A DNA stretch of 64,000 nucleotides from positions 124,001-188,000 of the forward strand of contig NZ_JAFIQU010000001.1 in assembly GCF_017355985.1 (NCBI RefSeq), written 5' to 3'. The notes beneath the pieces are model-generated. The model was not told where the DNA came from. It made no database searches and worked only from the letters and a program-made list of their open reading frames with translations. The DNA is from Arenibaculum pallidiluteum. Lineage in GTDB: Bacteria > Pseudomonadota > Alphaproteobacteria > Azospirillales > Azospirillaceae. A program made the position numbers and the translations under genes. This document shows positions 1 through 8,384 of this stretch, in pieces. How positions within the stretch are numbered: the stretch's first letter is position 1; every line of letters begins with the position of its first letter.

Positions 1-474
1 GTCGCCCTGTGCCTGCTGACCTTCCGCTCCGTCTACGCCACCTTGTGCACGGTGCTTCCGCTGACGCTCGTCTCGCTCCTGTGCAACGCGCTGATGGCGC
101 AGCTCGGGATCGGGCTCAAGGTCTCGACGCTGCCCGTGGCGGCGCTGGGCGTCGGCATCGGCGTCGATTACGGCATCTACATCTTCTCCCGTCTGCAGGT
201 GCACCTGCAGACGGGAGAGCCGTTGCCCCTGGCCTATCTGCGCACCCTGCGCGAGACCGGAAGCGCGGTCATCTTCACAGGCATCACGCTGGCCGTCGGG
301 GTCAGCACTTGGCTCTTCTCGGCCCTCAAGTTCCAGGCCGACATGGGACTGCTGCTGACCTTCATGTTCCTCGTGAACATGGTGGGCGCCGTTCTGGTGC
401 TGCCTGCCCTGGCTGCTGTCCTGGCGCCGGTCTTCGGCGCGGGCCGGAATCGAAAAGGTCACGCGCAAGAATAA
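1..474 (+). CDS. RND/MMPL-family transporter, C-terminal part (5' truncated by window)
   Basis: Only the last 157 residues are in the window; the frame is open to base 1. The visible part is the final transmembrane block of an RND superfamily (MMPL-type) exporter: three or four hydrophobic helices, with the conserved loop GVGIGVDYGIYI leading into a helix, as in the second membrane half of MMPL and hopanoid-transporter-like proteins. The end is a short basic tail (GRNRKGHAQE). The substrate cannot be told from this fragment. These proteins use proton flow to move lipids or hydrophobic compounds out of the inner membrane. The family call is firm; the specific role is unknown. Confidence 0.8.
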   Translation, partial: VALCLLTFRSVYATLCTVLPLTLVSLLCNALMAQLGIGLKVSTLPVAALGVGIGVDYGIYIFSRLQVHLQTGEPLPLAYLRTLRETGSAVIFTGITLAVGVSTWLFSALKFQADMGLLLTFMFLVNMVGAVLVLPALAAVLAPVFGAGRNRKGHAQE

Positions 475-555
475 GCATTTTTCGGGATTTCATCCTTCCT
501 TAATCCAAATGCTGCGATCCTCGCCATCTCGGCCTTCACAAGGGGGAACGGGCGG

Positions 556-3174
556 GTGGGGTCTGGCTTCAGCGTGGTCGGAAGACCGAGCGCCGCCCTT
601 GGCGCGCTCGCGCGCCACGACAGCTTCGCGCGGCAGGACCGCGAGGCCAGCCTCAGGGCGATCACCGAGACCGCGGTGGACGTCCTCGGCGTGGCCCAGG
701 CATCCGTCTGGATGTACCGGCCTGCCTCGGGCGTCCTGGAATGCTCCGACCTGTTCTCGGCGGCCGGGCGGCTGCACGAGCGCGGCCCGTCCCTGCTGGA
801 CGCCGAGCATCCGGCGTATTTCGCGGCGCTGAAGGAGGCGCGGCTCGTCGCGACGGCTGCCCCGCGCACCGATCCGCGCACGGCCAGCCTCGAGAGTTAC
901 CTGACGAGCCGGGGGGTCACGGCCCTGATCGATGCGCCGGTCCTGCTGCAGGGCCAGGTCGTGGGCGTGGTGTGCTGCGAGCAGACCGGCGGACCGCGCG
1001 CATGGACGCCCGAGGACATCGCCTTCGTGGGCTCGCTTGCCGATTTCGTCGCCGTGGCGCTGGCGGGCGAGGAGCGGCGCCGCTCCGAGGAGCGCTTGAA
1101 CCTCGCCTTCTCGGTGATGCGCGCAGGTATCTGGGACCATGACGCCACGACGGGCGAGATCTGGTGGTCCCCGGAATACTACCGCCTGCTCGGGCTCGCC
1201 CCGGAGTTGCCCGCGACCGCGGCACTCTTCGAAAGCCTGATCCATCCCGACGACCGTGAGGGCGTGGCGGAAATGTACCGGCGGCACATGGCGGGCGAGA
1301 TCCCGGTCCTGCGGCAGAGCTACCGCATGCGCCGGACCGACGGGTCCTGGATCTGGGTCGAGGATTTCGGCCGCGCCGTGCTGGATGCCGACGGACGCCC
1401 GGTGCGCTGGATCGGCATCAAGACCGACGTGAGCGACAGCGTGCGCCGCGAGGAGGAGAAGCGCGAGGCCGAGGCCCGCTACCGATCCCTGTTCGAGAAT
1501 GCGGTAGAGGGGCTGTGGCGGATCGGCCGGGACGGCCGCCTCGCCGAGGCCAATCCGGCCCTGGCGGAGATCCTGGGCTTCGATGGCCCTGCGCAGCTGC
1601 TGAAGCGGCTCGGACGGCCGCGCCAGCTCTTTGCGGATGCCGGCCGCTGGCACGAGCTGAAGCGGCTGATCGAGCAGCAGGACCGCGTGCTCGGCCACGA
1701 GGCGGAGCTGGTGCGCCGCGACGGGCAGCACGTCTGGGTCTCGCTGAACCTGCGCGTGGTCCGCGACGCCCAGAGTGGCATCGTGGCGGTCGAGGGCTCG
1801 GCCGAGGACATCACCCATCTCAAACGCGCGAAGGCCCAGCTCGACCATGCCACCATGCATGACGGGCTGACGAACCTGCCCAACCGCTACCTGTTCGTCG
1901 ACCGCGTGGGCCAGGCCCTCGCCCGCCAGCGCCTTGGCGCGCTCGGCGGCACGGCGGTGATCCTGATCGACTACGACGACCTGAAGCTGATCAACGACAG
2001 CCTGGGCCACGCCGTCGGCGACGCGATGCTGGTGGAGCTCGGCCAGCGCCTCCAGACCGCGCTGCGCCCGGGCGACACGCTGGCCCGGCTGGGCAGCGAC
2101 GAGTTCGCGGTCCTCGCCGAGGGCCTGAGCGATCCTGGCGTCGGCCGGCTGCTGGCCGATGCCCTGCGCAGCGCCGTCTCGGCACCCTTCGCGTTGAACG
2201 GGCACGAGATCTTCCCGTCGATCTGCCTTGGCATCGCAGTCGACGACGGCGAACGCCAGGATGCCGAGGATCTCCTGCGCGACGCCGGCATCGCGCTGCA
2301 CGAGGCGAAATCGCAGGGCCGCGGCCAGACGGCCATGTTCGCGCCAGCCATGCGGAGCGAACCTCTGGCCGTCCTGCGCCTGCAGAGCGAGCTGCGGCGC
2401 GCCATCGAGCGCGACGAGTTCATGCTGTACTACCAACCGGTCCTGGAGCTTCCGTCCCGCACCCTGCTGGGCTTCGAGGCGCTGGTGCGCTGGCGCCATC
2501 CGACCCGCGGCCTCGTCTCGCCGGCCCTGTTCATCCCGATCGCCGAGGATGCCGGCCTGATGCCCGAACTCGGGCACTGGGTGATGCGCCAGGCATTCGC
2601 GCAGCTCGCAGAATGGAGCAGCCGGATCCCGGCCGACTGCCCGTTCAGCCTCAGCATCAACATGGCGCCGTCCCAGGTCGCCACGCCCGACCTGTTCCAG
2701 ACCCTCGACCGGCTGATCGCGCAGACCGGCGCCCCGGTGGACCGCCTGCGCATCGAGGTGACGGAGACCGCCTTCGACGGCGATGCCGACCTGGTGGCCT
2801 CGCGGCTGCGCACCCTGCGCGAGCGCGGCTTCGGCATCGTGATCGACGATTTCGGCACGGGCTACTCGTCGCTCGGCCGGCTGCACCGCTTTCCCATCGA
2901 CGCGCTGAAGATCGACCAGAGCTTCGTCCGACCGATGCTGGTCGATCCCGACTGCGCGGCCATCGTGCGCAGCGTCATCGCGCTTGGGCACGCGCTCGGA
3001 CTCGGCGTGATCGCCGAAGGCGTCGAGGACGAGCGCTGCGCGCGCGAGCTGCTGCGCCTCGGCTGCACCTCGGCCCAGGGCTACCTGTTCGCAAAGCCGC
3101 AGCCCGCCGACATCGCCGAGGCCTTCGTCCAGAGCCTGCCCCGGGCGGGCGGGGCGCGCGCCGCGGCCGTCTGA
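556..3174 (+). CDS. GAF-PAS-PAS-GGDEF-EAL c-di-GMP signalling protein
   Basis: An 872-residue, apparently soluble protein with no membrane segment. In order: GAF domain (about 20-170), two PAS/PAC domains (about 175-300 and 310-425), GGDEF (about 430-595) and EAL (about 610-860). The phosphodiesterase half is intact: E641-A-L643 followed by VRWRHP, and DDFGTGYSS at 764-772. The cyclase signature is altered: RLGSDEF, residues 513-517 reading GSDEF, so the second Gly is Ser. The likely net activity is c-di-GMP hydrolysis gated by the GAF/PAS sensors, with the GGDEF either weak or a GTP-binding regulatory domain; that is inference. The start is a GTG preceded by a purine-rich AGGGGGAACG. It follows the transporter fragment by 81 bases and precedes rodA. 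Confidence 0.9.
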   Translation: MGSGFSVVGRPSAALGALARHDSFARQDREASLRAITETAVDVLGVAQASVWMYRPASGVLECSDLFSAAGRLHERGPSLLDAEHPAYFAALKEARLVATAAPRTDPRTASLESYLTSRGVTALIDAPVLLQGQVVGVVCCEQTGGPRAWTPEDIAFVGSLADFVAVALAGEERRRSEERLNLAFSVMRAGIWDHDATTGEIWWSPEYYRLLGLAPELPATAALFESLIHPDDREGVAEMYRRHMAGEIPVLRQSYRMRRTDGSWIWVEDFGRAVLDADGRPVRWIGIKTDVSDSVRREEEKREAEARYRSLFENAVEGLWRIGRDGRLAEANPALAEILGFDGPAQLLKRLGRPRQLFADAGRWHELKRLIEQQDRVLGHEAELVRRDGQHVWVSLNLRVVRDAQSGIVAVEGSAEDITHLKRAKAQLDHATMHDGLTNLPNRYLFVDRVGQALARQRLGALGGTAVILIDYDDLKLINDSLGHAVGDAMLVELGQRLQTALRPGDTLARLGSDEFAVLAEGLSDPGVGRLLADALRSAVSAPFALNGHEIFPSICLGIAVDDGERQDAEDLLRDAGIALHEAKSQGRGQTAMFAPAMRSEPLAVLRLQSELRRAIERDEFMLYYQPVLELPSRTLLGFEALVRWRHPTRGLVSPALFIPIAEDAGLMPELGHWVMRQAFAQLAEWSSRIPADCPFSLSINMAPSQVATPDLFQTLDRLIAQTGAPVDRLRIEVTETAFDGDADLVASRLRTLRERGFGIVIDDFGTGYSSLGRLHRFPIDALKIDQSFVRPMLVDPDCAAIVRSVIALGHALGLGVIAEGVEDERCARELLRLGCTSAQGYLFAKPQPADIAEAFVQSLPRAGGARAAAV

Positions 3175-3348
3175 GCCGACGCCCATCGCGATGCCCATTC
3201 GGATGCCGCGGACCCGGTCGCGCATGGCGGCGGAGGCGCCCGCGCCGGCGATCCTTTGTCCCTTGCGCAGGCGCAGGCCGCTTCCCATTCTGCCGTCCGG
3301 AGCGGATCACACCATGGACCTGCGCCAGCCCGCCGCGGGAAGGACCAC

Positions 3349-4494
3349 TTGACCATCGCCATCGACTCCCGCGAGCCCTCGCTCGGGCTCGGCGCCAAGC
3401 TGCAGATGCTGAACTGGGGCCTGGTCCTCGTGGTCTGCGCGCTCGCCGCGGCCGGTACCGGCCTGCTCTACTCCGCCGGCGGAGGCTGGGAACCCTGGGC
3501 CTCGCGTCATCTCGTGCGGTTCGCGACGCTGCTGCCCATCACGATCGCGATCGCGCTGGTCGACGTGCGCATCTGGATGCGGCTGGCCTACTGGATCTAC
3601 CTGATCGTGCTCTTCCTGCTGATCCTGGTCGAGATCATGGGCCATATCGGCATGGGCGCGCAGCGCTGGATCAACCTGGGCCCGATCGTCATCCAGCCTT
3701 CGGAGCTGATGAAGCCCGCGCTGGTCCTGGTCCTCGCACGCTACTTCCACACCCAGACCCTGGACCGCATCGGGCGCCCGCTGGTCCTGCTGCCGCCGCT
3801 TGCCCTGGTCTTCATGCCGGTCGGCCTCGTCCTGCTGCAGCCCAATCTCGGCACGGCCCTGCTGCTGATCATGACGTCCGGCGCGGTGTTCTGGTGCGGC
3901 GGCGTGCGCTTGTGGAAGTTCCTCCTCGCGATCAGCGCGGGGCTCGGCGCGATCCCGATCGGCTGGCAGTTCCTGCACGACTACCAGCGCCAGCGCGTCT
4001 ACACCTTCCTGGACCCCGAGCGGGACCCGCTCGGCACCGGCTACAACATCATCCAGTCCAAGATCGCCTTCGGCTCGGGCGGGCTGTTCGGCAAGGGGTT
4101 CATGGAGGGTTCGCAGAGCCAGCTCATGTTCCTGCCCGAGAAGCATACCGACTTCATCTTCGTGGTCCTTGCCGAGGAGTTCGGGCTGGTCGGATGCCTC
4201 GCGGTGATGGCGCTGTTCATGGTGGTCGTGGTCTACGGCTACGCGATCGCCCTGTCCTCTCGCAGCCAGTTCGGCCGGCTGACGGGCATCGGGCTGACCA
4301 CGAGCTTCCTGCTCTACATCCTGGTCAACGTCGCGATGATCACGGGGCTGATCCCGGTGGTCGGCATTCCGCTGCCGCTGGTCAGCTACGGCGGCACCGC
4401 GATGATGACGGTCCTGATCGGATTCGGGCTGCTGCTCAGCGTTTCGATCCACCGCCACACACGAATCTCCCGCTCCGGCCTGCACGAAGGTTGA
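3349..4494 (+). CDS. rodA: Rod shape-determining protein RodA (SEDS glycan polymerase)
   Basis: SEDS-family membrane protein that polymerises lipid II into peptidoglycan glycan strands for cell elongation, normally with PBP2. About ten transmembrane helices are visible, with family motifs GAQRWINLGP, LLQPNLGTALL and the C-terminal LPLVSYGGTAMM. I chose the TTG codon (protein begins LTIAIDSREPS, 381 aa) because GGGAAGGA sits just upstream; the upstream in-frame extension has no family resemblance. Elsewhere rodA usually follows the PBP2 gene mrdA; here it stands alone behind the c-di-GMP gene, so its partner must lie elsewhere. Confidence 0.93.
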   Translation: MTIAIDSREPSLGLGAKLQMLNWGLVLVVCALAAAGTGLLYSAGGGWEPWASRHLVRFATLLPITIAIALVDVRIWMRLAYWIYLIVLFLLILVEIMGHIGMGAQRWINLGPIVIQPSELMKPALVLVLARYFHTQTLDRIGRPLVLLPPLALVFMPVGLVLLQPNLGTALLLIMTSGAVFWCGGVRLWKFLLAISAGLGAIPIGWQFLHDYQRQRVYTFLDPERDPLGTGYNIIQSKIAFGSGGLFGKGFMEGSQSQLMFLPEKHTDFIFVVLAEEFGLVGCLAVMALFMVVVVYGYAIALSSRSQFGRLTGIGLTTSFLLYILVNVAMITGLIPVVGIPLPLVSYGGTAMMTVLIGFGLLLSVSIHRHTRISRSGLHEG

Positions 4495-4544
4495 GACGCG
4501 GGTGAGACGCGCGGGCCTGCGCGGCGGGATCATGGATTTCCCTC

Positions 4545-4572
4545 TTGCAATCCGGCGCGAATAGCGTATTTC
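4545..4572 (+). promoter_or_regulatory. Candidate promoter of the polyamine operon
   Basis: TTGCAA, a 16-base spacer and TATTTC, placed about 320 bases before the ornithine decarboxylase start codon and after rodA ends. It would give a long 5' leader. The -10 match is only fair, so this is a weak call. Confidence 0.35.
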
Positions 4573-4599
4573 AGCGCGCAGACGCACCCGCACGTGCCT

Positions 4600-4713
4600 A
4601 TGGCCCTTCGTGGTTATGCAACGACGTACAGCGTCCTTTTTGGCAGAGCCGGTCATCGTGGACCGGTCCCGAGAGGGAGGTCGGTATGGTTGCCAGTAAC
4701 CGCAGGGCTTTGA
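4600..4713 (+). CDS. Possible upstream ORF in the ornithine decarboxylase leader (37 codons)
   Basis: ATG to TGA in the leader, beginning MALRGYATTYS and ending LPVTAGL. It overlaps the other leader ORF in a different frame. There is no clear Shine-Dalgarno sequence. Known enterobacterial speF control uses a leader peptide that senses ornithine, so a translated ORF here would make sense, but which frame, if either, is translated cannot be decided from one sequence. Confidence 0.2.
   Translation: MALRGYATTYSVLFGRAGHRGPVPRGRSVWLPVTAGL
4616..4699 (+). CDS. Possible leader peptide of ornithine decarboxylase (27 aa)
   Basis: ATG-CAA-CGA-CGT to TAA; the peptide begins MQRRTASFLAEP and is basic at the start. 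The stop is followed after 34 bases by the first strong hairpin of the leader, an arrangement like that of arrest-peptide leaders. No strong Shine-Dalgarno sequence is seen. This is a hypothesis resting on position, not on recognised homology. Confidence 0.3.
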   Translation: MQRRTASFLAEPVIVDRSREGGRYGCQ

Positions 4714-4891
4714 GACGGTAGCTTAGAGCAGTTCCGTCGGCGTGCCGGTGATGGCCGGCGTCCCTGCGACGGGACGCGGCGCCCCTTAGCCGTCCGGGCT
4801 GCTCCATCTCCCCAACATCCGTCGCCGCGGCGCACCGCCGCGGCCTCATCCTGTCTTCTTTCCGGGCCGTCCGCCCGGACAGGGGTGCGTC

Positions 4892-6142
4892 ATGGGTCAT
4901 GTCCGCTTCCGTTCCGCCGTGGCGCCGCTTCGCCGCGGCCCCTTTCCCGTCCCGGCCGCCCGTCCGGGACGGGCGAGCCGCGCCGTCGCCGAGATCGTCC
5001 GCGACCTGCGCCCGACGGATCCGCTGCACTGCATCCGCCCCTCGGTCCTGACCGAGACGGCCGGGCGCTTCGTGGAGGCCTTCCCGGGCACCGTGCTCTA
5101 TGCCGTGAAGTGCAATCCGGAGCCCGCGGTCCTGCGCGCGCTGCACGCCGGCGGCGTGCGCCACTTCGACTGCGCCTCGCCCGCCGAGGTGCGGCTGGTG
5201 CGCCAGCTCTTCGCGGATGCCGAGATCCATTACATGCACCCCGTGAAGGCTCCGACGGCCATCCGCGAGGCCTGGTCGCGCCATGGCGTGCGCGACTTCT
5301 CGCTGGATTCCGCCGAGGAGATCGAGAAGATCCTGGCCGAGACCGACGGGGCGCGCGACCTCGGTCTCTTCGTGCGCCTCGCGCTGCCGAAGGGCGGCGC
5401 GGTCTACGATCTCTCCGGCAAGTTCGGCGCGCAGCCGGACGAGGCCGCCCGCCTGCTGCGGCGCGCCCGGGCGGCGGCGGCGCGGGTCGGGATCTGCTTC
5501 CACGTAGGCTCGCAGTGCCTGGACCCGCTGTCCTATGACCGGGCGATCCGCCTTGCGGCCGAGGTCTCGCGCGACGCGGGGGTCGAGCTGGACGTGCTCG
5601 ACGTCGGCGGCGGGTTCCCCGTCAGCTACCCCGACGTGACGCCGCCTCCGCTCAATGATTTTGTCGCGGCCATCGGCGCGGCCTTCTCGGCGGCGGGATT
5701 CGGCCCGAGCACCAGCCTGTGGTGCGAGCCCGGCCGCGCCCTCGTGGCGCCGGGCGTGTCGGTGGTGGTACAAGTCCTCAAGCGGCGCGGGCAGGAGCTG
5801 TTCGTGAACGACGGCGTCTACGGCAGCCTGTCCGACGCGGGCGTCCCGGGCTTCCGCTTCCCGGCGCGGCTGATTCGCGCCGAGGAGGGCGCCCCGGCGC
5901 CGGACTCGGCCTTCGCCTTCTACGGCCCGACCTGCGACAGCGCCGATTTCATGAAGGGTCCCTTCATGCTGCCGGACGATGTGGGCCCCGGCGACTGGAT
6001 CGAGATCGGCCAGCTCGGCGCCTATGGCGGCTGCCTGCGCACGGCCTTCAACGGCTTCGACCAGGCCCGCCTGGTCGAGGTGGAGGATGTGCCGCTCCTC
6101 GCAACGCCCGGTTACTCCAGTAACGCACGGCGGGTTGCCTGA
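4892..6142 (+). CDS. Ornithine decarboxylase, PLP fold-type III (group IV)
   Basis: Makes putrescine from ornithine. A 416-residue alanine-racemase-fold decarboxylase of eukaryotic/alphaproteobacterial type. Visible residues: PLP lysine K73 in YAVKCNPEP, HVGSQC, the glycine loop DVGGGFPVSYP, CEPGRALVAPG, and the substrate-site cysteine in FYGPTCDSADF. The first ~35 residues are a basic, proline-rich extension. Some family members also take lysine, which cannot be excluded. Homospermidine synthase follows 84 bases downstream on the same strand, so the two form a putrescine-to-homospermidine pathway. Expression is probably controlled through the structured leader described separately. Confidence 0.92.
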   Translation: MGHVRFRSAVAPLRRGPFPVPAARPGRASRAVAEIVRDLRPTDPLHCIRPSVLTETAGRFVEAFPGTVLYAVKCNPEPAVLRALHAGGVRHFDCASPAEVRLVRQLFADAEIHYMHPVKAPTAIREAWSRHGVRDFSLDSAEEIEKILAETDGARDLGLFVRLALPKGGAVYDLSGKFGAQPDEAARLLRRARAAAARVGICFHVGSQCLDPLSYDRAIRLAAEVSRDAGVELDVLDVGGGFPVSYPDVTPPPLNDFVAAIGAAFSAAGFGPSTSLWCEPGRALVAPGVSVVVQVLKRRGQELFVNDGVYGSLSDAGVPGFRFPARLIRAEEGAPAPDSAFAFYGPTCDSADFMKGPFMLPDDVGPGDWIEIGQLGAYGGCLRTAFNGFDQARLVEVEDVPLLATPGYSSNARRVA

Positions 6143-6226
6143 CGCGCTTTCCTCCTGTTCCCTATCACCTGTCGAAACCAGCACGGAACCGACGCGACAA
6201 CGCTCCAACCTCGGGACAACGCAACC

Positions 6227-7645
6227 ATGGCCCTCGACAAGAAATACGTGAAATTTAACGGCCGGCTCGTGATGGTCGGCTTCGGCAGCATCGGACAGGG
6301 TGTCCTGCCGCTGCTGCTGCGCCATATCGACATGGATGCGTCCCAGATCACCGTGGTGACGGCCGAGGAGCGCGGGCACCAGGAAGCCGACGACTTCCAC
6401 GTGACCTTCCGGGTCGAGCCGCTGACGCCCGGCAACTACCGGGCGATCCTCGAGCCCATGCTGGGTCCCGGCGACTTCCTGCTGAACCTCTCGGTGGATG
6501 TCAGCTCGATCGCCCTGATCGAGCTGTGCCGCGAGCGGGGCGCGCTGTACCTCGACACCTGCATCGAGCCCTGGGCCGGCGGCTACACCGACACCTCGCT
6601 CTCGCCCTCGCTGCGCTCGAACTACGCGCTGCGCGAGAGCGCGCTCGACCTGAAGCGCCGGAACCCCGGCGGGCCGACCGCCCTGATCACCCACGGCGCA
6701 AATCCGGGGCTGGTCTCCCACTTCGTGAAGCAGGCGCTCCTGGAGATCGCGCGCGACACCGGCCGCCCGGCGGACCCGCCGACCGATCGTGCCGGCTGGG
6801 GCGCGCTGGCCCAGGGCCTGGGCGTGAAGACGATCCACGTCGCCGAGCGCGACACCCAGGTCGCGCAGATCCCGAAGGCGGTGGGCGAGTTCGTCAACAC
6901 CTGGTCGATCGACGGCTTCGTGGGCGAGGGCTGCCAGCCGGCGGAGCTCGGCTGGGGCACGCATGAGCGACATTTTCCCGCGGACGGCCGCCGCCACGAG
7001 TTCGGCTCCGATGCGGCGATCTACCTGATGCGGCCCGGCGTCAGCGTGCGCATCCGCACCTGGACGCCGATGGAGGGCCCCTTCCACGGCTTCCTGATCA
7101 CCCACAGCGAGGCGATCTCCATCGCCGACTACCTGACGGTGAGCGACGGCGGCAAGGTCGTGTACCGGCCGACCGTCCACTATGCCTACCATCCCTGCGA
7201 CGACGCGGTTCTCTCGATCCACGAGTTCGCGGGCAAGGCCTACACCATGCAGCCGGAAAAGCGGCTGATGATGGAGGAGATCACTTCGGGCGTGGATGAG
7301 CTCGGCGTGCTGCTGATGGGCCATGCCAAGGGTGCGTTCTGGTACGGATCCCAGCTCTCGGTCGAGGAAGCGCGGTCGCTGGTCCCGCACAACAACGCGA
7401 CCTCTCTGCAGGTCACGGTGGCGGTCCTTGCGGGCACGATCTGGGCGCTTGAGAACCCCGAGCGCGGCGTCGTGGAACCCGACGAGATCGACCACGAACG
7501 GATCCTCGAGATCTGCCGGCCCTATCTCGGCAGGGTCGTCGGCGCCTACAGCGACTGGACACCGCTCTACGACCGCGGCCGCCTCTTCCCCGAGGACACC
7601 GACACCCAGGACCCCTGGCAGTTCAAGAACTTCCGGGTCGTCTGA
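6227..7645 (+). CDS. hss: Homospermidine synthase
   Basis: A 472-residue protein of the bacterial homospermidine synthase family, which joins putrescine units (or takes an aminobutyl group from spermidine) in an NAD-dependent reaction to form sym-homospermidine, the main long polyamine of many alphaproteobacteria. The N-terminal Rossmann motif is LVMVGFGSIGQGVLPLL; further family blocks are YLDTCIEPWAGGYTD and THGANPGLVSHFVKQAL. Length matches the family. It follows ornithine decarboxylase on the same strand, which supplies its putrescine substrate. The start ATG follows CGGGACAACGCAACC, a weak ribosome binding site. Confidence 0.95.
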   Translation: MALDKKYVKFNGRLVMVGFGSIGQGVLPLLLRHIDMDASQITVVTAEERGHQEADDFHVTFRVEPLTPGNYRAILEPMLGPGDFLLNLSVDVSSIALIELCRERGALYLDTCIEPWAGGYTDTSLSPSLRSNYALRESALDLKRRNPGGPTALITHGANPGLVSHFVKQALLEIARDTGRPADPPTDRAGWGALAQGLGVKTIHVAERDTQVAQIPKAVGEFVNTWSIDGFVGEGCQPAELGWGTHERHFPADGRRHEFGSDAAIYLMRPGVSVRIRTWTPMEGPFHGFLITHSEAISIADYLTVSDGGKVVYRPTVHYAYHPCDDAVLSIHEFAGKAYTMQPEKRLMMEEITSGVDELGVLLMGHAKGAFWYGSQLSVEEARSLVPHNNATSLQVTVAVLAGTIWALENPERGVVEPDEIDHERILEICRPYLGRVVGAYSDWTPLYDRGRLFPEDTDTQDPWQFKNFRVV

Positions 7646-7652
7646 ATCCGGT

Positions 7653-7675
7653 GGGCCGCCGGCGCCGGGCGGCCC
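7653..7675 (+). terminator. Hairpin after homospermidine synthase (possible terminator or processing site)
   Basis: Perfect 8-bp stem GGGCCGCC/GGCGGCCC with a 7-base loop, 7 bases after the hss stop. There is no following T-run, so intrinsic termination is doubtful. Two weaker hairpins (AGCTGC-TTC-GCAGCT and an ACCGGCGGC arm) follow before the next gene. Confidence 0.35.
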
Positions 7676-7787
7676 CGAGCCTTCCGCTGCCGGCATAGCT
7701 GCTTCGCAGCTGCACCCGGGAGCCGTCCCCGGTTGTTCCAGGGAGGACCGGCGGCACCGCCGCCGGCCCCTCCGCGACGGAACAGCC

Positions 7788-8345
7788 ATGCAATTCGAGA
7801 TCGAGCCTTACGGCGTCAACGATGCGTTCCTGCGGCTGAAGCGCAACGGGGCAGGCTGCGTCCTGACCTATGGCGGCGGCTGGAACGGGCTCGTGCGCCT
7901 GAACTATCTCGTGGCGCCGAGCCTCGCCAAGGGCGACCCCCACGCGATCTTCCGGGCCGCGGATGTCGGCTGGGACGGCGACCGGTTCCGGCGGCGCGGA
8001 CGGGCAGCTCCCCTGCTGGTCGACACGGCGATGGTCGAGCATCTGTGCGAGCGAGGCCTGGTCGGCGAGAACGAGGTGGGACGCCTGCTGGCATCGCCCG
8101 CTCCGCCGGACCGGCCCGAGGGCGACCATGCCCTGATGCTGCGGGCGGCGCTGGGCGGCTGCACCTTCCAGCCGGTCTACGGCACGGACCCGCATGCAGC
8201 CGACGGCGATCCCCCGCAGGTGACGGGCTTCGCGATGCGCACCCTGACCGAGCGCGAAGCCTACATGCTGGAGGCGCGGAACGGCCTCCCGGTGCTCGAC
8301 GCGCGGAGCCGGAGCGCCCTGCTGCGCCAGTTCCCCGGCCCCTGA
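7788..8345 (+). CDS. Hypothetical protein (185 aa) next to homospermidine synthase
   Basis: I do not recognise this family. The protein begins MQFEIEPYGVNDAFLRL and is soluble, with no signal peptide or membrane segment. A glycine/tryptophan stretch, TYGGGWNGLVRLNYLV, sits near residues 27-42; the C-terminal half is alanine- and arginine-rich. It has one cysteine near the N-terminus (GAGCVLTY) and one in LGGCTFQPVYG. The ATG was chosen because the upstream in-frame stretch overlaps hss and the intergenic hairpins. It lies between hss and sfsA on the same strand, 142 bases after hss, so it may be read with either or have its own promoter. Codon use looks like its neighbours. Confidence 0.7.
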   Translation: MQFEIEPYGVNDAFLRLKRNGAGCVLTYGGGWNGLVRLNYLVAPSLAKGDPHAIFRAADVGWDGDRFRRRGRAAPLLVDTAMVEHLCERGLVGENEVGRLLASPAPPDRPEGDHALMLRAALGGCTFQPVYGTDPHAADGDPPQVTGFAMRTLTEREAYMLEARNGLPVLDARSRSALLRQFPGP

Positions 8346-8384
8346 GACTGGCGCCATGGCGGCCGCCCCGGTAGAAGGGGCGGC

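Larger units (their letters stand above)
4573..4891 (+). promoter_or_regulatory. Long structured 5' leader of ornithine decarboxylase (candidate speF-family RNA element)
   Basis: No conventional gene fits here, but the sequence is full of structure. A compound hairpin pairs CCGTCG (4734-4739) with CGACGG (4767-4772) around an inner stem GCCGG/CCGGC (4744-4748/4755-4759). The GACGG arm could instead pair with CCGTC at 4790-4794. A 9-bp perfect stem with a 3-base loop lies at 4824-4844. Just before the start codon, TCCGGGC/GCCCGGA (4861-4867/4873-4879) is extended by CCTG (4850-4853) pairing with CAGG (4880-4883), which covers part of the AGGGG ribosome binding site. Alphaproteobacterial ornithine decarboxylase genes are known to carry a long conserved leader, the speF motif (Rfam RF00518); membership of that family is inferred from position and structure, not from a search. 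Confidence 0.55.

Noticed and set aside
490-3288. 932-codon open frame on the minus strand
   Set aside because: Antisense to the GAF-PAS-GGDEF-EAL gene; its composition (Gln, Arg, Ala, His rich, no domains) is the usual shadow in G+C-rich DNA.
7653-7787. Repeated hairpins after hss considered as a riboswitch
   Set aside because: Separate short stems without a conserved core or expression platform; more likely transcript-end structure.
4598-7789. 1063-codon open frame on the minus strand
   Set aside because: Antisense to ornithine decarboxylase and homospermidine synthase, both with clear catalytic motifs; the frame has no recognisable domain.
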